A stretch of DNA of 64,000 nucleotides, taken from assembly GCF_004375085.3 (NCBI RefSeq), contig NZ_SNAQ03000015.1:1-64000 (forward strand), in the 5' to 3' direction. Under the pieces are notes generated by a model. The model saw nothing but the letters and a program-made list of their open reading frames with translations. It was not told where the DNA came from and made no database searches. This stretch comes from Lewinella sp. W8. GTDB lineage: Bacteria > Bacteroidota > Bacteroidia > Chitinophagales > Saprospiraceae. Position 1 is the first letter of the stretch, and each line of letters begins with the position of its first letter. This document shows, piece after piece, positions 35,218 to 43,171 of the stretch. A program made the translations under genes and the position numbers.

Positions 35218-37773
35218 ATGTCTAAGAATTTACTTATCGTTGAGTCTCCCGCAAAGGCCAAAACAATTGAAAAAATACTGGGGAAGGATTACACCGTAAA
35301 ATCCTCCTTTGGGCACGTTCGTGACCTTGACAAGGGAGACGGTGCCGTGGACGTTGAGAAAAATTTCAAGCCCAAATACGTCGTCTCTCCCGAAAAACGT
35401 AAAGTGGTCAAGGAGCTGAAGGCCGCCATGAGTAAGGCCGACGAGGTTTGGCTGGCCACGGACGAAGACCGCGAAGGAGAGGCCATCAGCTGGCACCTTT
35501 GCGAAGTCCTCAAGCTCCCCGTCGACTCCACCAAGCGAATCGTTTTCCGGGAAATCACCCCGCCGGCCATCAAGGCGGCCATCAACAACCCCCGTCGCGT
35601 GGACGTCAATCTGGTCAACGCCCAGCAGGCCCGCCGGGTACTGGACCGACTGGTCGGCTACGAACTCTCCAACGTCCTCTGGAAAAAGGTCAAGTTCGGC
35701 TTGAGCGCCGGGCGGGTGCAGTCCGTTACGGTAAAGCTCGTCGTAGAACGCGAGCGGGAAATCATGAACTTTGAGGCTAAGCCCTTTTTCCGGGTAAACG
35801 CCATCTTCTCCGTCCGGAACGAACAGGGAAGGACCGTGCTGCTGAAGGCGGAAAGTCCGGACCGCTTCGACGACAAGGCCGGAGCCGAAGCCTTCCTGAA
35901 GAAGTGCATCGGAGCGGAGTTCAGCATCACGGACATCGAAGTAAAGCCCACCAAGCGTCGCCCCGCTCCCCCCTTTACGACCTCCACCCTGCAGCAGGAG
36001 GCCAGCCGGAAGCTCTACATGAACGTAGAGCGGACCATGCGGGTGGCCCAGCGCCTGTACGAAGCGGGTTTGATTACCTATATGCGTACCGACAGCGTCA
36101 ACCTTTCCGAAACCGCCCTGGCGGCCATCGAGAAGGAGGTGAAGTCGGCCTTTGGCGATCAGTACAGTCAGGTCCGGCGCTACAAGAGCAAGAAAAAAGA
36201 TGCCCAGGAGGCCCACGAGGCCATCCGCCCCTCCTACATTGATCGCCACACCATCAACATTGGCGACCGGGACGAACAGCGCCTCTATGAGTTGATCTGG
36301 AAACGGACGATCGCCAGTCAGATGGCGGACGCCCAGCTGGAGAAGACTACCGTCAACATTGGAGTATCCACCGTTCCCGATGCCCGCCTGCGGGCCCAGG
36401 GAGAAGTCTTGAAATTTGACGGGTTCCTCAAAGTGTATCTCGAAGGAAAGGACGACGACGATAGTGACGAACCGGAAGAGGGCATCCTGCCTCCCCTGAC
36501 CAAGGGGCAAATCCTTCCGCTGGCCGAGATGACCGCCACCCAGCGGTTTACCCGTCCGCCAAGTCGCTACACCCAGGCCAGTCTGGTAAAAAAGCTGGAG
36601 GAACTCGGCATCGGGCGTCCCTCTACTTACGCACCGACCGTATCCAAGATCATGGACCCCAAACGGGGCTACGTGACCAGCGAAACCCGCGAAGGCGAAG
36701 AACGACAGTATGATGTACTAACCCTGAAGGGCGGGGACATCACCACGGAGACCAAAACCGAAATTACCGGCGCGGTCAAAAACCGCCTTTTCGCCAGCGA
36801 TATCGGCATGGCGGTATCTGACTTCCTCGACGAACACTTCGAGGACGTGATGAACTACCGCTTTACGGCGGATATTGAAGACCTGTTTGACAACATCGCC
36901 GAAGGGCAGATCACCTGGACCCAGATGTTGGAGGACTTCTACCATCCCTTCCACGAACAGGTGGAGGACACCACGGAAAATGCGGGCCGGGTTTCGGCTG
37001 AGCGCATTTTGGGTAACGATCCGGAAACGGGACGGACCATCCTGGTGCGGCTGAGCCGCAACGGTCCGGTGCTGCAACTCGGCGCTCCCGATGAGCTTCT
37101 CCCCGACGAGAAACCCAAATACGCCAACCTGCCACAGGGAATGAGTATGGAGGCCGTGGATCTGGAAACGGCTCTGCCCCTCTTCGCGCTCCCGAAAGTA
37201 CTGGGTGAAGTGGAGGGCCGGGAAACCGCCGTGGGGATCGGCCGCTTTGGCCCCTACGTACGCTGGGGAGAGACCTTCGTCAGCCTCGACAAGGGGGAAG
37301 ACCCCCACTCCGTCACCATGGAGCGGGCAAAAGAACTCATCGCCGCAAAGAAAAAGGCGGATGCGCCCGTGATGACCTACAAGGGACTGGACGTGACCCG
37401 CGGCAAGGGCCGCTTTGGCCCCTTCCTGAAGTGGAACGGCATGTTCATCAACATCCCGAAGCGGTACGACCCGGAAAACCTCACCAAGGACGAAATGACT
37501 GAGCTCATTCAGGCCAAGGAGGAAAAAGAAGCCAACCGCTACATTCAGCGCTTCCCCGACGAAAAGATCGACGTGGAACAGGGACGCTGGGGGCCCTTCA
37601 TTCGGTTCAAGAAGAAATCCGTCAAGATTCCCAAAAACGACAAGGGAGAACGGATCACCCGCGAAGAAGCCGCCGAACTTAGCCTGGACCAGGTTAAAAA
37701 GTACATTGAGTTGGAAATTCCCGGCGCCTTTAAAACCAAGAAAAAAGCCGCGACCAAGCGGAAGAAAAAATAA
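35218..37773 (+). CDS. topA: DNA topoisomerase I
   Basis: 851 residues. The N-terminal Toprim domain starts MSKNLLIVESPAKAKTIEKI and includes DEDREGEAISWHL with the acidic DxD-E residues. The active-site Tyr288 is in LITYMRTDSVNLS. Core motifs RRVLDRLVGYELSNVLWKKV, LSAGRVQSV and GIGRPSTYAPT are present. The C-terminal part (about 600-830) contains repeated G-R-F/W-GPF/YVR/KW/F-type units (IGRFGPYVRWG, KGRFGPFLKWN, QGRWGPFIRFK) instead of zinc fingers, then a Lys-rich tail, usual for Bacteroidota. It relaxes negative supercoils by single-strand passage. Confidence 0.97.
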   Translation: MSKNLLIVESPAKAKTIEKILGKDYTVKSSFGHVRDLDKGDGAVDVEKNFKPKYVVSPEKRKVVKELKAAMSKADEVWLATDEDREGEAISWHLCEVLKLPVDSTKRIVFREITPPAIKAAINNPRRVDVNLVNAQQARRVLDRLVGYELSNVLWKKVKFGLSAGRVQSVTVKLVVEREREIMNFEAKPFFRVNAIFSVRNEQGRTVLLKAESPDRFDDKAGAEAFLKKCIGAEFSITDIEVKPTKRRPAPPFTTSTLQQEASRKLYMNVERTMRVAQRLYEAGLITYMRTDSVNLSETALAAIEKEVKSAFGDQYSQVRRYKSKKKDAQEAHEAIRPSYIDRHTINIGDRDEQRLYELIWKRTIASQMADAQLEKTTVNIGVSTVPDARLRAQGEVLKFDGFLKVYLEGKDDDDSDEPEEGILPPLTKGQILPLAEMTATQRFTRPPSRYTQASLVKKLEELGIGRPSTYAPTVSKIMDPKRGYVTSETREGEERQYDVLTLKGGDITTETKTEITGAVKNRLFASDIGMAVSDFLDEHFEDVMNYRFTADIEDLFDNIAEGQITWTQMLEDFYHPFHEQVEDTTENAGRVSAERILGNDPETGRTILVRLSRNGPVLQLGAPDELLPDEKPKYANLPQGMSMEAVDLETALPLFALPKVLGEVEGRETAVGIGRFGPYVRWGETFVSLDKGEDPHSVTMERAKELIAAKKKADAPVMTYKGLDVTRGKGRFGPFLKWNGMFINIPKRYDPENLTKDEMTELIQAKEEKEANRYIQRFPDEKIDVEQGRWGPFIRFKKKSVKIPKNDKGERITREEAAELSLDQVKKYIELEIPGAFKTKKKAATKRKKK

Positions 37774-37925
37774 TTAGTCGGTTGGTGTTTTAGTAAGTTA
37801 GTCTGTTAGTCTGTTAGTCTGTTGGTCATTTGGAAATTCAGACCCTTTGTCCAAGTGGAGGAGCTAACGGCCCAACAGACGAAAAGACTAAAGTCCAACT
37901 GACTAACAGTCCAAAGAACCATTCC
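37774..37925. repeat. Short tandem repeat (GTTAGTCT units) and inverted counterpart
   Basis: After the topA stop, TTAGTCTGTTAGTCTGTTAG (about 37799-37826) repeats an 8-bp unit three times. Complementary pieces (CCAACAGAC, AGACTAAAG, ACTAACAG) follow within 100 bp, so a broad hairpin can form. No gene is seen. Confidence 0.45.
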
Positions 37926-38255
37926 ATGGCAGAAGAAAAAAAGCAACCCCAGAATAAGCTCAACATTGAGCTTCCCGAAGAAATTGCCGAAGGTGTGTAC
38001 AGCAACCTGGCCATCATTGCCCACAGCAACAGCGAGTTCGTGGTGGATTTTGTACGCATCGTCCCAAATGCCCCGAAGGCTAAGGTCAAGAGCCGTGTGA
38101 TCCTGACGCCCCAGCACGCGAAGCGACTGCTGTCCGCCCTGGCCGATAACGTCCAGAAGTACGAAAAGCAGTTTGGCCCCATCGGGGACAATAACCAGGG
38201 GAATTCCGGGCCGCAGTTCCCGCCGATGAGCTTTACGCCCACGGCCCAGGCCTGA
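37926..38255 (+). CDS. DUF3467 family protein
   Basis: 109 residues from ATG 37926; a longer upstream frame runs through the repeat and is rejected. The sequence follows the DUF3467 pattern: LNIELPEEIAEGVYSNLAII, HSNSEFVVDFVRIVPN, AKVKSRVILTPQHAKRLLSA and ALADNVQKYEKQFGPI. It is a small cytoplasmic protein, common in Bacteroidota, with unknown biochemical role. The C-terminal tail is Gln/Pro/Asn-rich. It lies downstream of topA, 152 bp away. Confidence 0.88.
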   Translation: MAEEKKQPQNKLNIELPEEIAEGVYSNLAIIAHSNSEFVVDFVRIVPNAPKAKVKSRVILTPQHAKRLLSALADNVQKYEKQFGPIGDNNQGNSGPQFPPMSFTPTAQA

Positions 38256-38332
38256 TTCGTCAGCGTTTTGCTTAGCTTTCTTCGGAGGAGCCCATTGATC
38301 GGTCCCTCGTGGGGATCATTGGTGCGGTTAGC

Positions 38333-38353
38333 GTGCGACGGCGCGCAGGGTGC
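38333..38353 (+). repeat. Dispersed intergenic motif, copy f
   Basis: GTGCGACGGCGCGCAGGGTGC, a variant with one extra G in the AGGTGC core, upstream of the tRNA promoter. Confidence 0.4.
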
Positions 38354-38395
38354 AAAGTTCCCCTAAGAAAAGCAAAGAAATTTCTGCCGGAACGC

Positions 38396-38425
38396 TTTGG
38401 GATTTTCCCGACCGTTGTATATTTG
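38396..38425 (+). promoter_or_regulatory. Bacteroidota promoter for the tRNA genes
   Basis: TTTG (38396-38399), 18 bp, then TATATTTG (38418-38425), a perfect TANNTTTG. Transcription should start near 38432, about 90 bases before tRNA-Val. Confidence 0.65.
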
Positions 38426-38522
38426 CAGCCGCTTAGGTCACTACCTCCCCCGGAGGCAGTTCCTCACGGCAACTTCTCATCGATGGATGACGTTGTTTTG
38501 AGCAGCAACCTGGCAGCAGGAT

Positions 38523-38600
38523 GGTCGATTAGCTCAGTTGGTTTAGAGCGTTGCATTGACATTGCAGAGGTCACTGGTTCGAGCCCAGTATCGACCACCA
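38523..38600 (+). tRNA. tRNA-Val (anticodon GAC)
   Basis: 78 bases including an encoded CCA. The acceptor GGTCGAT pairs with ATCGACC; AGCTCAGTTGGTTTAGAGC forms the D arm; the anticodon stem TTGCA/TGCAG encloses the loop TTGACAT with GAC at 38558-38560; and CTGGTTCGAGCCCAG is the T arm. Discriminator A is followed by CCA at 38598-38600. It reads GUC/GUU valine codons. Confidence 0.95.
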
Positions 38601-38644
38601 TCACCCCCTTATTCGCCGGCCGCTGGCCGGCAACCAACATCACT

Positions 38645-38721
38645 CGGGATGTAGCGCAGCCCGGTAGCGCACACGCCTGGGGGGCGTGGGGCCGCTGGTT
38701 CGAATCCAGTCATCCCGACCA
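38645..38721 (+). tRNA. tRNA-Pro (anticodon GGG)
   Basis: 77 bases including CCA. The acceptor CGGGATG pairs with CATCCCG, with the C1-G72 pair typical of bacterial tRNA-Pro. The anticodon stem CACGC/GCGTG encloses CTGGGGG with GGG at 38679-38681; CTGGTTCGAATCCAG is the T arm; discriminator A38718 is followed by CCA. It is co-transcribed with tRNA-Val. Its 3' end is repeated five more times downstream. Confidence 0.95.
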
Positions 38722-39050
38722 AGTTAATGGCCGCTCTGCTCTGCAGAGTGGCCATTCTTCTTTTACCAGGGCCGTATCGGTTCGAGCGCGTAGCACACGA
38801 CCAAAGGGAGTAATCCAGTCATCCCGACCAAGTTAATGGCCGCTCTGCTCTGCAGAGTGGCCATTCTTCTTTTACCAGGGCCGTATCGGTTCGAGCGCGC
38901 AGCACACGACCAAAGGGAGTAATCCAGTCATCCCGACCAAGTTAATGGCCGCTCTGCTCTGCAGAGTGGCCATTCTTCTTTTACCAGGGCCGTGTCGGTT
39001 CGAGCGCGCAGCACACGACCAAAGGGAGTAATCCAGCCATCCCGACCAAG
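38703..39050 (+). repeat. 109-bp tandem repeat that carries the tRNA-Pro 3' end and a terminator
   Basis: AATCCAGTCATCCCGACCAA starts at 38703 inside the tRNA, then at 38812 and 38921, and as a one-base variant (AATCCAGCCATCCCG) at 39030, giving an exact 109-bp period. Each of three full units contains the last 19 bases of tRNA-Pro with CCA, a 14-bp terminator stem with T-run, and a filler containing GGTTCGAGCGCG and AGCACACGACCAAAGGGAG. Only the first tRNA 3' end belongs to a complete tRNA. Confidence 0.9.
38726..38764 (+). terminator. Intrinsic terminator of the tRNA operon
   Basis: AATGGCCGCTCTGC pairs with GCAGAGTGGCCATT (one G-T pair) around TCT, then CTTCTTTT. Identical copies occur one and two repeat units later, near 38835-38873 and 38944-38982. 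Confidence 0.9.
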
Positions 39051-39177
39051 TTCAGAAAGGTCAACTCGCTTGCGAGTTGGCCTTTTTGCGTTGGTACCGT
39101 CGGAAGGGAGCAAAGCGACCTTTCGTAAGGGATCAACGCAAAAAGGCCAAACCCCGCAGGGGTGGCCTTTCTGAACT
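39051..39177. repeat. Composite inverted repeat of two terminator hairpins
   Basis: The outer arms TTCAGAAAGG and CCTTTCTGAA and the inner arms CCTTTTTGCGTTG and CAACGCAAAAAGG are perfect complements. The left half holds a hairpin from AACTCGC/GCGAGTT, the right half one from ACCCC/GGGGT. So the two halves are inverted relatives of one terminator-like element. The left half can end transcripts from the left and the right half those from the right. Confidence 0.7.
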
Positions 39178-39883
39178 TGAGGCCTCCCCCAATCTGGATC
39201 AGCGACAGCTCATTCAGGTCATCTAAACGATAATCTTTATTGACAAAAAGGGTGGGTGCTATCCTACCCCGCGTGGCCCTGGCCAGTTCTGCGAACTGAC
39301 CGCAGACCACGCTCGCGGGAGGAAGTCCCTTTCAGGGCCTTATTGCTGAACTTGGGGTCTACCTAACCCCTGAGCAATCGGGAGCTCTTCCTGTCATCCC
39401 GACCAACGCAAAAAGGCCAAACCCCGCAGGGGTGGCCTTTCTGAACTTGAGGCCTCCCCCAATCTGGATCAGCGGCAGCTCATCCAGGTCATCTAAACGA
39501 TAATCTTTATTGACAAAAAGGGTTGGTGCGATCCTACCCCGCGTGGCCCTGGCCAGTTCTGCGAACTGACCGCAGACCACGCTCGTGGGAGGAAGTCCCT
39601 TTCAGGGCCTTCATGCTGAACTTGGGGTCTACCTAACCCCTGAGCAATCGGGAGCTCTTCCTGTCATCCCGACCAACGCAAAAAGGCCACCCCCCAGGGG
39701 TGGCCTTTCTGAACTTGAGGCCTCCCCCCCAATCTGGATCAGCGACAGCTCATCCAGGTCATCTAAACGATAATCTTTATTGACAAAAGGGGTTGGTGCT
39801 ATCCTACCCCGCGTGGCCCTGGCCAGATCCGCGAACTGACCGCAGACCACGCTCACGGGAGGAAGTCCCTTTCAGGGCCTTCT
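39131..39883 (+). repeat. 270-bp direct repeat, 2.8 copies, each ending in the tRNA-Pro 3' end
   Basis: Copies start at 39131, 39401 and 39671; the third breaks off near 39883. Each starts with CAACGCAAAAAGGCC and a GGGG/CCCC hairpin, holds a conserved middle (CTAAACGATAATCTTTATTG), a long GCGTGG...CCACGC inverted region and an ATTGCT...AGCAAT hairpin. The first two end in GTCATCCCGACCA, the last 13 bases of tRNA-Pro, exactly at the copy junction. Leftward frames of 73-109 codons across them share a peptide (RATRGRIAPTLFVNKDYRL), but they read through hairpins and I do not call them genes. Confidence 0.85.
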
Positions 39884-39904
39884 TAGCGTACAGCCTGCTG
39901 CCCC

Positions 39905-40360
39905 CTAATAAGACACCGCAATCTCCCGCCGCCCTTCGTGCATCCGAAAGCCCCGGGTTTTCTCTGGCAGGGCCAAAACCAGCACGTTAGTTTGATCTTC
40001 TACCTCAAGCAGGAATTCGTTTCTTACCAGAAAATCGCAAATATTCTCCTTGCTTTGGTCAAATTTTCCGTAGGCAACAATATGATGGTCCTGAGTGGTA
40101 AGCTTATCGATCAATAGTTCTCGTTCTTCGCCGTTGATAACCCAGGTCGTGCTTAGGTCTAAATAGTCCTGCACTTGCTGAGGGGTGACGTCCTTAGGAG
40201 TCAAGTCAAGCACCTTTAAATAATCATGCTGATCAAAGGTGAGCTCAAGGGCCAGACCGTTTTCGGTTTGCGACACCCGGAAGGTGGCCATGGCCACGTC
40301 GTGCATTTCGGTGCTCTCAAAAGCAAATAACGTCAGGATAAGGAGGATCATCAATTTCAT
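39905..40360 (-). CDS. DUF6702-like small secreted protein
   Basis: 151 residues beginning MKLMILLILTLFAFES, a short signal-like segment, then HDVAMATFRVSQTENGLALELTFDQHDYLKVL, which resembles the opening of Bacteroidota DUF6702-type proteins (secreted, ~160 residues). The rest is mixed beta with LVRNEFLLEVEDQTNVLVLALPEKTRGF near the end. The ATG overlaps the stop of the large sulfatase fusion by 4 bp (ATGA), so the two are translationally coupled. The family assignment is from memory of the pattern and uncertain. Function unknown. Confidence 0.65.
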   Translation of the reverse strand: MKLMILLILTLFAFESTEMHDVAMATFRVSQTENGLALELTFDQHDYLKVLDLTPKDVTPQQVQDYLDLSTTWVINGEERELLIDKLTTQDHHIVAYGKFDQSKENICDFLVRNEFLLEVEDQTNVLVLALPEKTRGFRMHEGRREIAVSY

Positions 40361-42930
40361 TGCACCACAATTTTACGGGTGCCCACGAGCTTTCCCGCAG
40401 ACCAAACGGTCAGAATATGAACACCCCGGGGTGCTCCGTGAAAGGACAGCAAACCATTACCGCTCCGTTCCTTGATCACTTGCCCGTTCACCGTGGTTAA
40501 CCGCAGGTCGAAGGTTTGGTCCCTGGGTGTTTTGATCCAGAAGGTTCCCGCATTAGGGTTGGGGCCGATGGTGATCCCGGCAACCGTAAGATCGTACACG
40601 CTGGTGAGCTGTCCGTCACAGTTTTCGTCGATATCATTGCCCTCTATTTCCGGAGCCAGCGGATTGACATTCGGGTCCGTATCGTCACAATCAAAGTCAC
40701 TCAGAAAACCATCACCGTCCCGGTCCAGTCCCGTCAGGGTTGGGGCACTATTGTCGAAATCTTCACTTACGTTCCCGAGCAGGCAGCGGGGGATTTGGGG
40801 AAAAGTGGAGGTAATCACGTAGTAGTACTCGAAGGTTTCCTCTCCCTGACTGGTCGGCAACGTCACCGTAGCTTCGATGCCATTACACTCGTTCAGGTCA
40901 CCCTTGCCGCAGATGTATTCGTAATCCCGGGTGTACTTACCGGTGTAGGGGCCGCAGGGCTCCTCGATTCCGTCGCCCGGACGTAGTCCGCTCCGTAACT
41001 GGAAACTCGGTAGCATTTCCTTCATGTTCCCGTCCTCATCCGGACCAAACCGGTAGAGAATCGGGAATCCGTCAGCCCCCCAACCAATGTGTATCGGTTC
41101 CTCGGGAATTTCCCGCGTGGTCGAACTCCCGGGCTCAATGGTTTCGAGGTACTCGAACATATTGCCATGATAATGATACCCCTGGTTATTGGCGTGGGCC
41201 GAAGCGCAATCGAGCCCTACCCGCCCCATGCCGTCTCCCTGGTTATTGGAGGCCTCAAAGACCCAGTCCCAGTTGTACTCTCCCGTATTCGGATTTTCAA
41301 AAACAAAAGGTAAACCAGGAGCTGGCATCAAAATCACGCCGTTCATGGCTACCCCAAAGAAGCGGGCAGGACGTCCATTATCCTGCACCAGTGGTGTGGT
41401 TTCACCACTGAACTGGGGGTTAAGATCCAGCTCATACAGGCGATACCGTGGCTCGGGGAAGGTCGCCGCATGGCAGAAATCGTGGTTGGGATAGTTATTG
41501 CTGTAGATTTTCCGCGCCCCATCTTCCACGAATTCATACAGCACACTGGGCTCTTCGGGCACCTCACAACAACCGATGTTCTCGGTACTGAGGATATCAA
41601 CTTCCGCACAATCGTTATCACAATCGTCAATGACCAATTCGTCTCCATTGCGGATGCCATCATTACAGGACCAACCGCTACGGATGATGGCGGCCTCGGC
41701 CGCCAGGCGGTCACGGACGACTTCTTCCTCGGGACTCAAATCATCAATAAGATTATTTTCTTCCAGTATATCTTCGACGACGTCGTAAAACTCCTGATTA
41801 CCAAACTCATCCTCGATCAATTTATAGCGTCCCGTTCGGGTAGCCCATACCAGGGTACCGTCGTCGTCGTAATCACTATAATTGATCTCCCTGAGTTCAC
41901 GGTCACCACAGGAAAGCAGTGGCGTAAGGCTAAGGCTGTTATTAATTCCGCCAGGTAATTGGAGGTCGAGTACCTCCATTAGGGTAGCGTATAGGTCGGT
42001 GGCCTGCACCAGACTTGGTTCTACTTCGCCTACCCGGCCAACGTCCTTCCCCGTAATGATTAGGGGAACCCGTAAGCCTCCCTCATAAATTGTTCCTTTG
42101 GAATGCCCCGGAGGGTAGAATTCATTCACTCCTCCTGGCGTACCGTTATCGCCAACGAACACGATCAGGGTGTTTTGACGGGTGGCAGCATCCATGCTAC
42201 GGAGCAGCCGACCGATTTCGTGGTCCATGGCCTCAATCATGGCAAAATACCGACTACGGTTATCATTCACCGGCGTCGAGGTGTACAGCTCTGCGGGAGG
42301 TTCGTGAAACGGACCGTGAGGGGCAATGTGCGCCAACCAGAGGAACCAGGGCTTATCTTGCTCCGCCACCCAGTCGATGGCCGCATCCGTGAAGTGGGTC
42401 GTGGCGTACTCCTCCACTTGTTCCGTAGCGCCGTTAATGACCTTCGTCCAGTCGTAGTAATCATCGACCCCCGAATTAAAGACGCCTTCGTAGTGATCTA
42501 CTCCCGTTTCCGCGGGATGATCGAGATCGCCGTTATTCCCGGCAATATGCCATTTGCCGATGGCCGCCATGCTATAGTCCAGCTGGCTTTGGTTACGGAT
42601 TTGATTGAAGATCGAGGTATGCAACTCCGGTTCCAGTAAACCCGGGGGCCGCATGACCCCGGTCTTTATCCCATACTTACCACTCATGATGGCGGCACGC
42701 GTTGGGGTACACTGGGGCGTGGCCCAGCAGTTGGTGAACGCAATACCGCTGGCGCGCAGCGAGTCAAGCGTTGGGGTGACGGGTTTATCCCCATCGACGC
42801 CAAAGCCCTCCATGACGTCGACGCCAAGGTCATCGGCAATAATCAGTAGTACGTTGGGCGTCTGTTCCTGGGCGAAGGATGCAATAGAAATAAACGAAAC
42901 GCATAAAAACAGAGGGAGTCTTTTCAACAT
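40357..42930 (-). CDS. Sulfatase fused to YHYH, MopE-like and T9SS domains
   Basis: 857 residues. A signal peptide (LFLCVSFISIASFAQ) precedes a sulfatase domain (about 24-430: NVLLIIADDLGVDVMEG, type I signature CTPTRAAIMSGKYG with Cys74, VGDNGTPGG). A Cys/Asp-rich joint (CNDGIRNGDELVIDDCDNDC) leads to a YHYH domain (about 470-700, with NNQGYHYHGNMFEYL and WGADGFPI). Then comes a MopE-like calcium motif (DRDGDGFLSDFDCDDTD, about 735-775) and a T9SS C-terminal domain (about 795-857, IGPNPNAGTFWIKTP). It should be exported by T9SS and act on sulfated substrate at the surface. YHYH domains usually occur in separate secreted proteins; the fusion is unusual as far as I know. Coupled to the DUF6702-like gene. 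Confidence 0.88.
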   Translation of the reverse strand: MLKRLPLFLCVSFISIASFAQEQTPNVLLIIADDLGVDVMEGFGVDGDKPVTPTLDSLRASGIAFTNCWATPQCTPTRAAIMSGKYGIKTGVMRPPGLLEPELHTSIFNQIRNQSQLDYSMAAIGKWHIAGNNGDLDHPAETGVDHYEGVFNSGVDDYYDWTKVINGATEQVEEYATTHFTDAAIDWVAEQDKPWFLWLAHIAPHGPFHEPPAELYTSTPVNDNRSRYFAMIEAMDHEIGRLLRSMDAATRQNTLIVFVGDNGTPGGVNEFYPPGHSKGTIYEGGLRVPLIITGKDVGRVGEVEPSLVQATDLYATLMEVLDLQLPGGINNSLSLTPLLSCGDRELREINYSDYDDDGTLVWATRTGRYKLIEDEFGNQEFYDVVEDILEENNLIDDLSPEEEVVRDRLAAEAAIIRSGWSCNDGIRNGDELVIDDCDNDCAEVDILSTENIGCCEVPEEPSVLYEFVEDGARKIYSNNYPNHDFCHAATFPEPRYRLYELDLNPQFSGETTPLVQDNGRPARFFGVAMNGVILMPAPGLPFVFENPNTGEYNWDWVFEASNNQGDGMGRVGLDCASAHANNQGYHYHGNMFEYLETIEPGSSTTREIPEEPIHIGWGADGFPILYRFGPDEDGNMKEMLPSFQLRSGLRPGDGIEEPCGPYTGKYTRDYEYICGKGDLNECNGIEATVTLPTSQGEETFEYYYVITSTFPQIPRCLLGNVSEDFDNSAPTLTGLDRDGDGFLSDFDCDDTDPNVNPLAPEIEGNDIDENCDGQLTSVYDLTVAGITIGPNPNAGTFWIKTPRDQTFDLRLTTVNGQVIKERSGNGLLSFHGAPRGVHILTVWSAGKLVGTRKIVVQ

Positions 42931-43171
42931 GGGTAATTACATCAAGTGGTGAGCTATTGCATCATCTGACCCGGTCAAGGTAAGAAGGTTTAAATCGGGT
43001 AAGGGCTATCTCTACAACCGCCAACCCCGGTTTTTCCCTACCCCACCCCATTCACTTACCCACTTCCTGGGGCCGGATGTCGGTTCCCTAAAGTCGCTCA
43101 CCGACCAAAAGGCGGGTGGCCTCAACCCTTTGCACATTATTTCCGACCTTGAGGGGCCCCAAATAATTGAT

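Noticed and set aside
38309-38836. 175-codon plus-strand frame across the tRNA genes
   Set aside because: It runs through two perfect tRNA genes and their terminator.
38981-39856. Three leftward frames (73-109 codons) with a shared peptide in the 270-bp repeats
   Set aside because: They only reflect the DNA repeat, read through terminator-like hairpins, differ in their ends by frameshift and lack recognisable domains. A small conserved peptide cannot be fully excluded.
38703-39883. CRISPR array
   Set aside because: The repeats are 109 and 270 bp with no short-repeat/unique-spacer alternation and there are no cas genes.
38645-39890. Integrated mobile element at tRNA-Pro
   Set aside because: The tRNA end is repeated as at attachment sites, but no integrase, transposase or cargo gene lies between copies, so an intact element is not supported.
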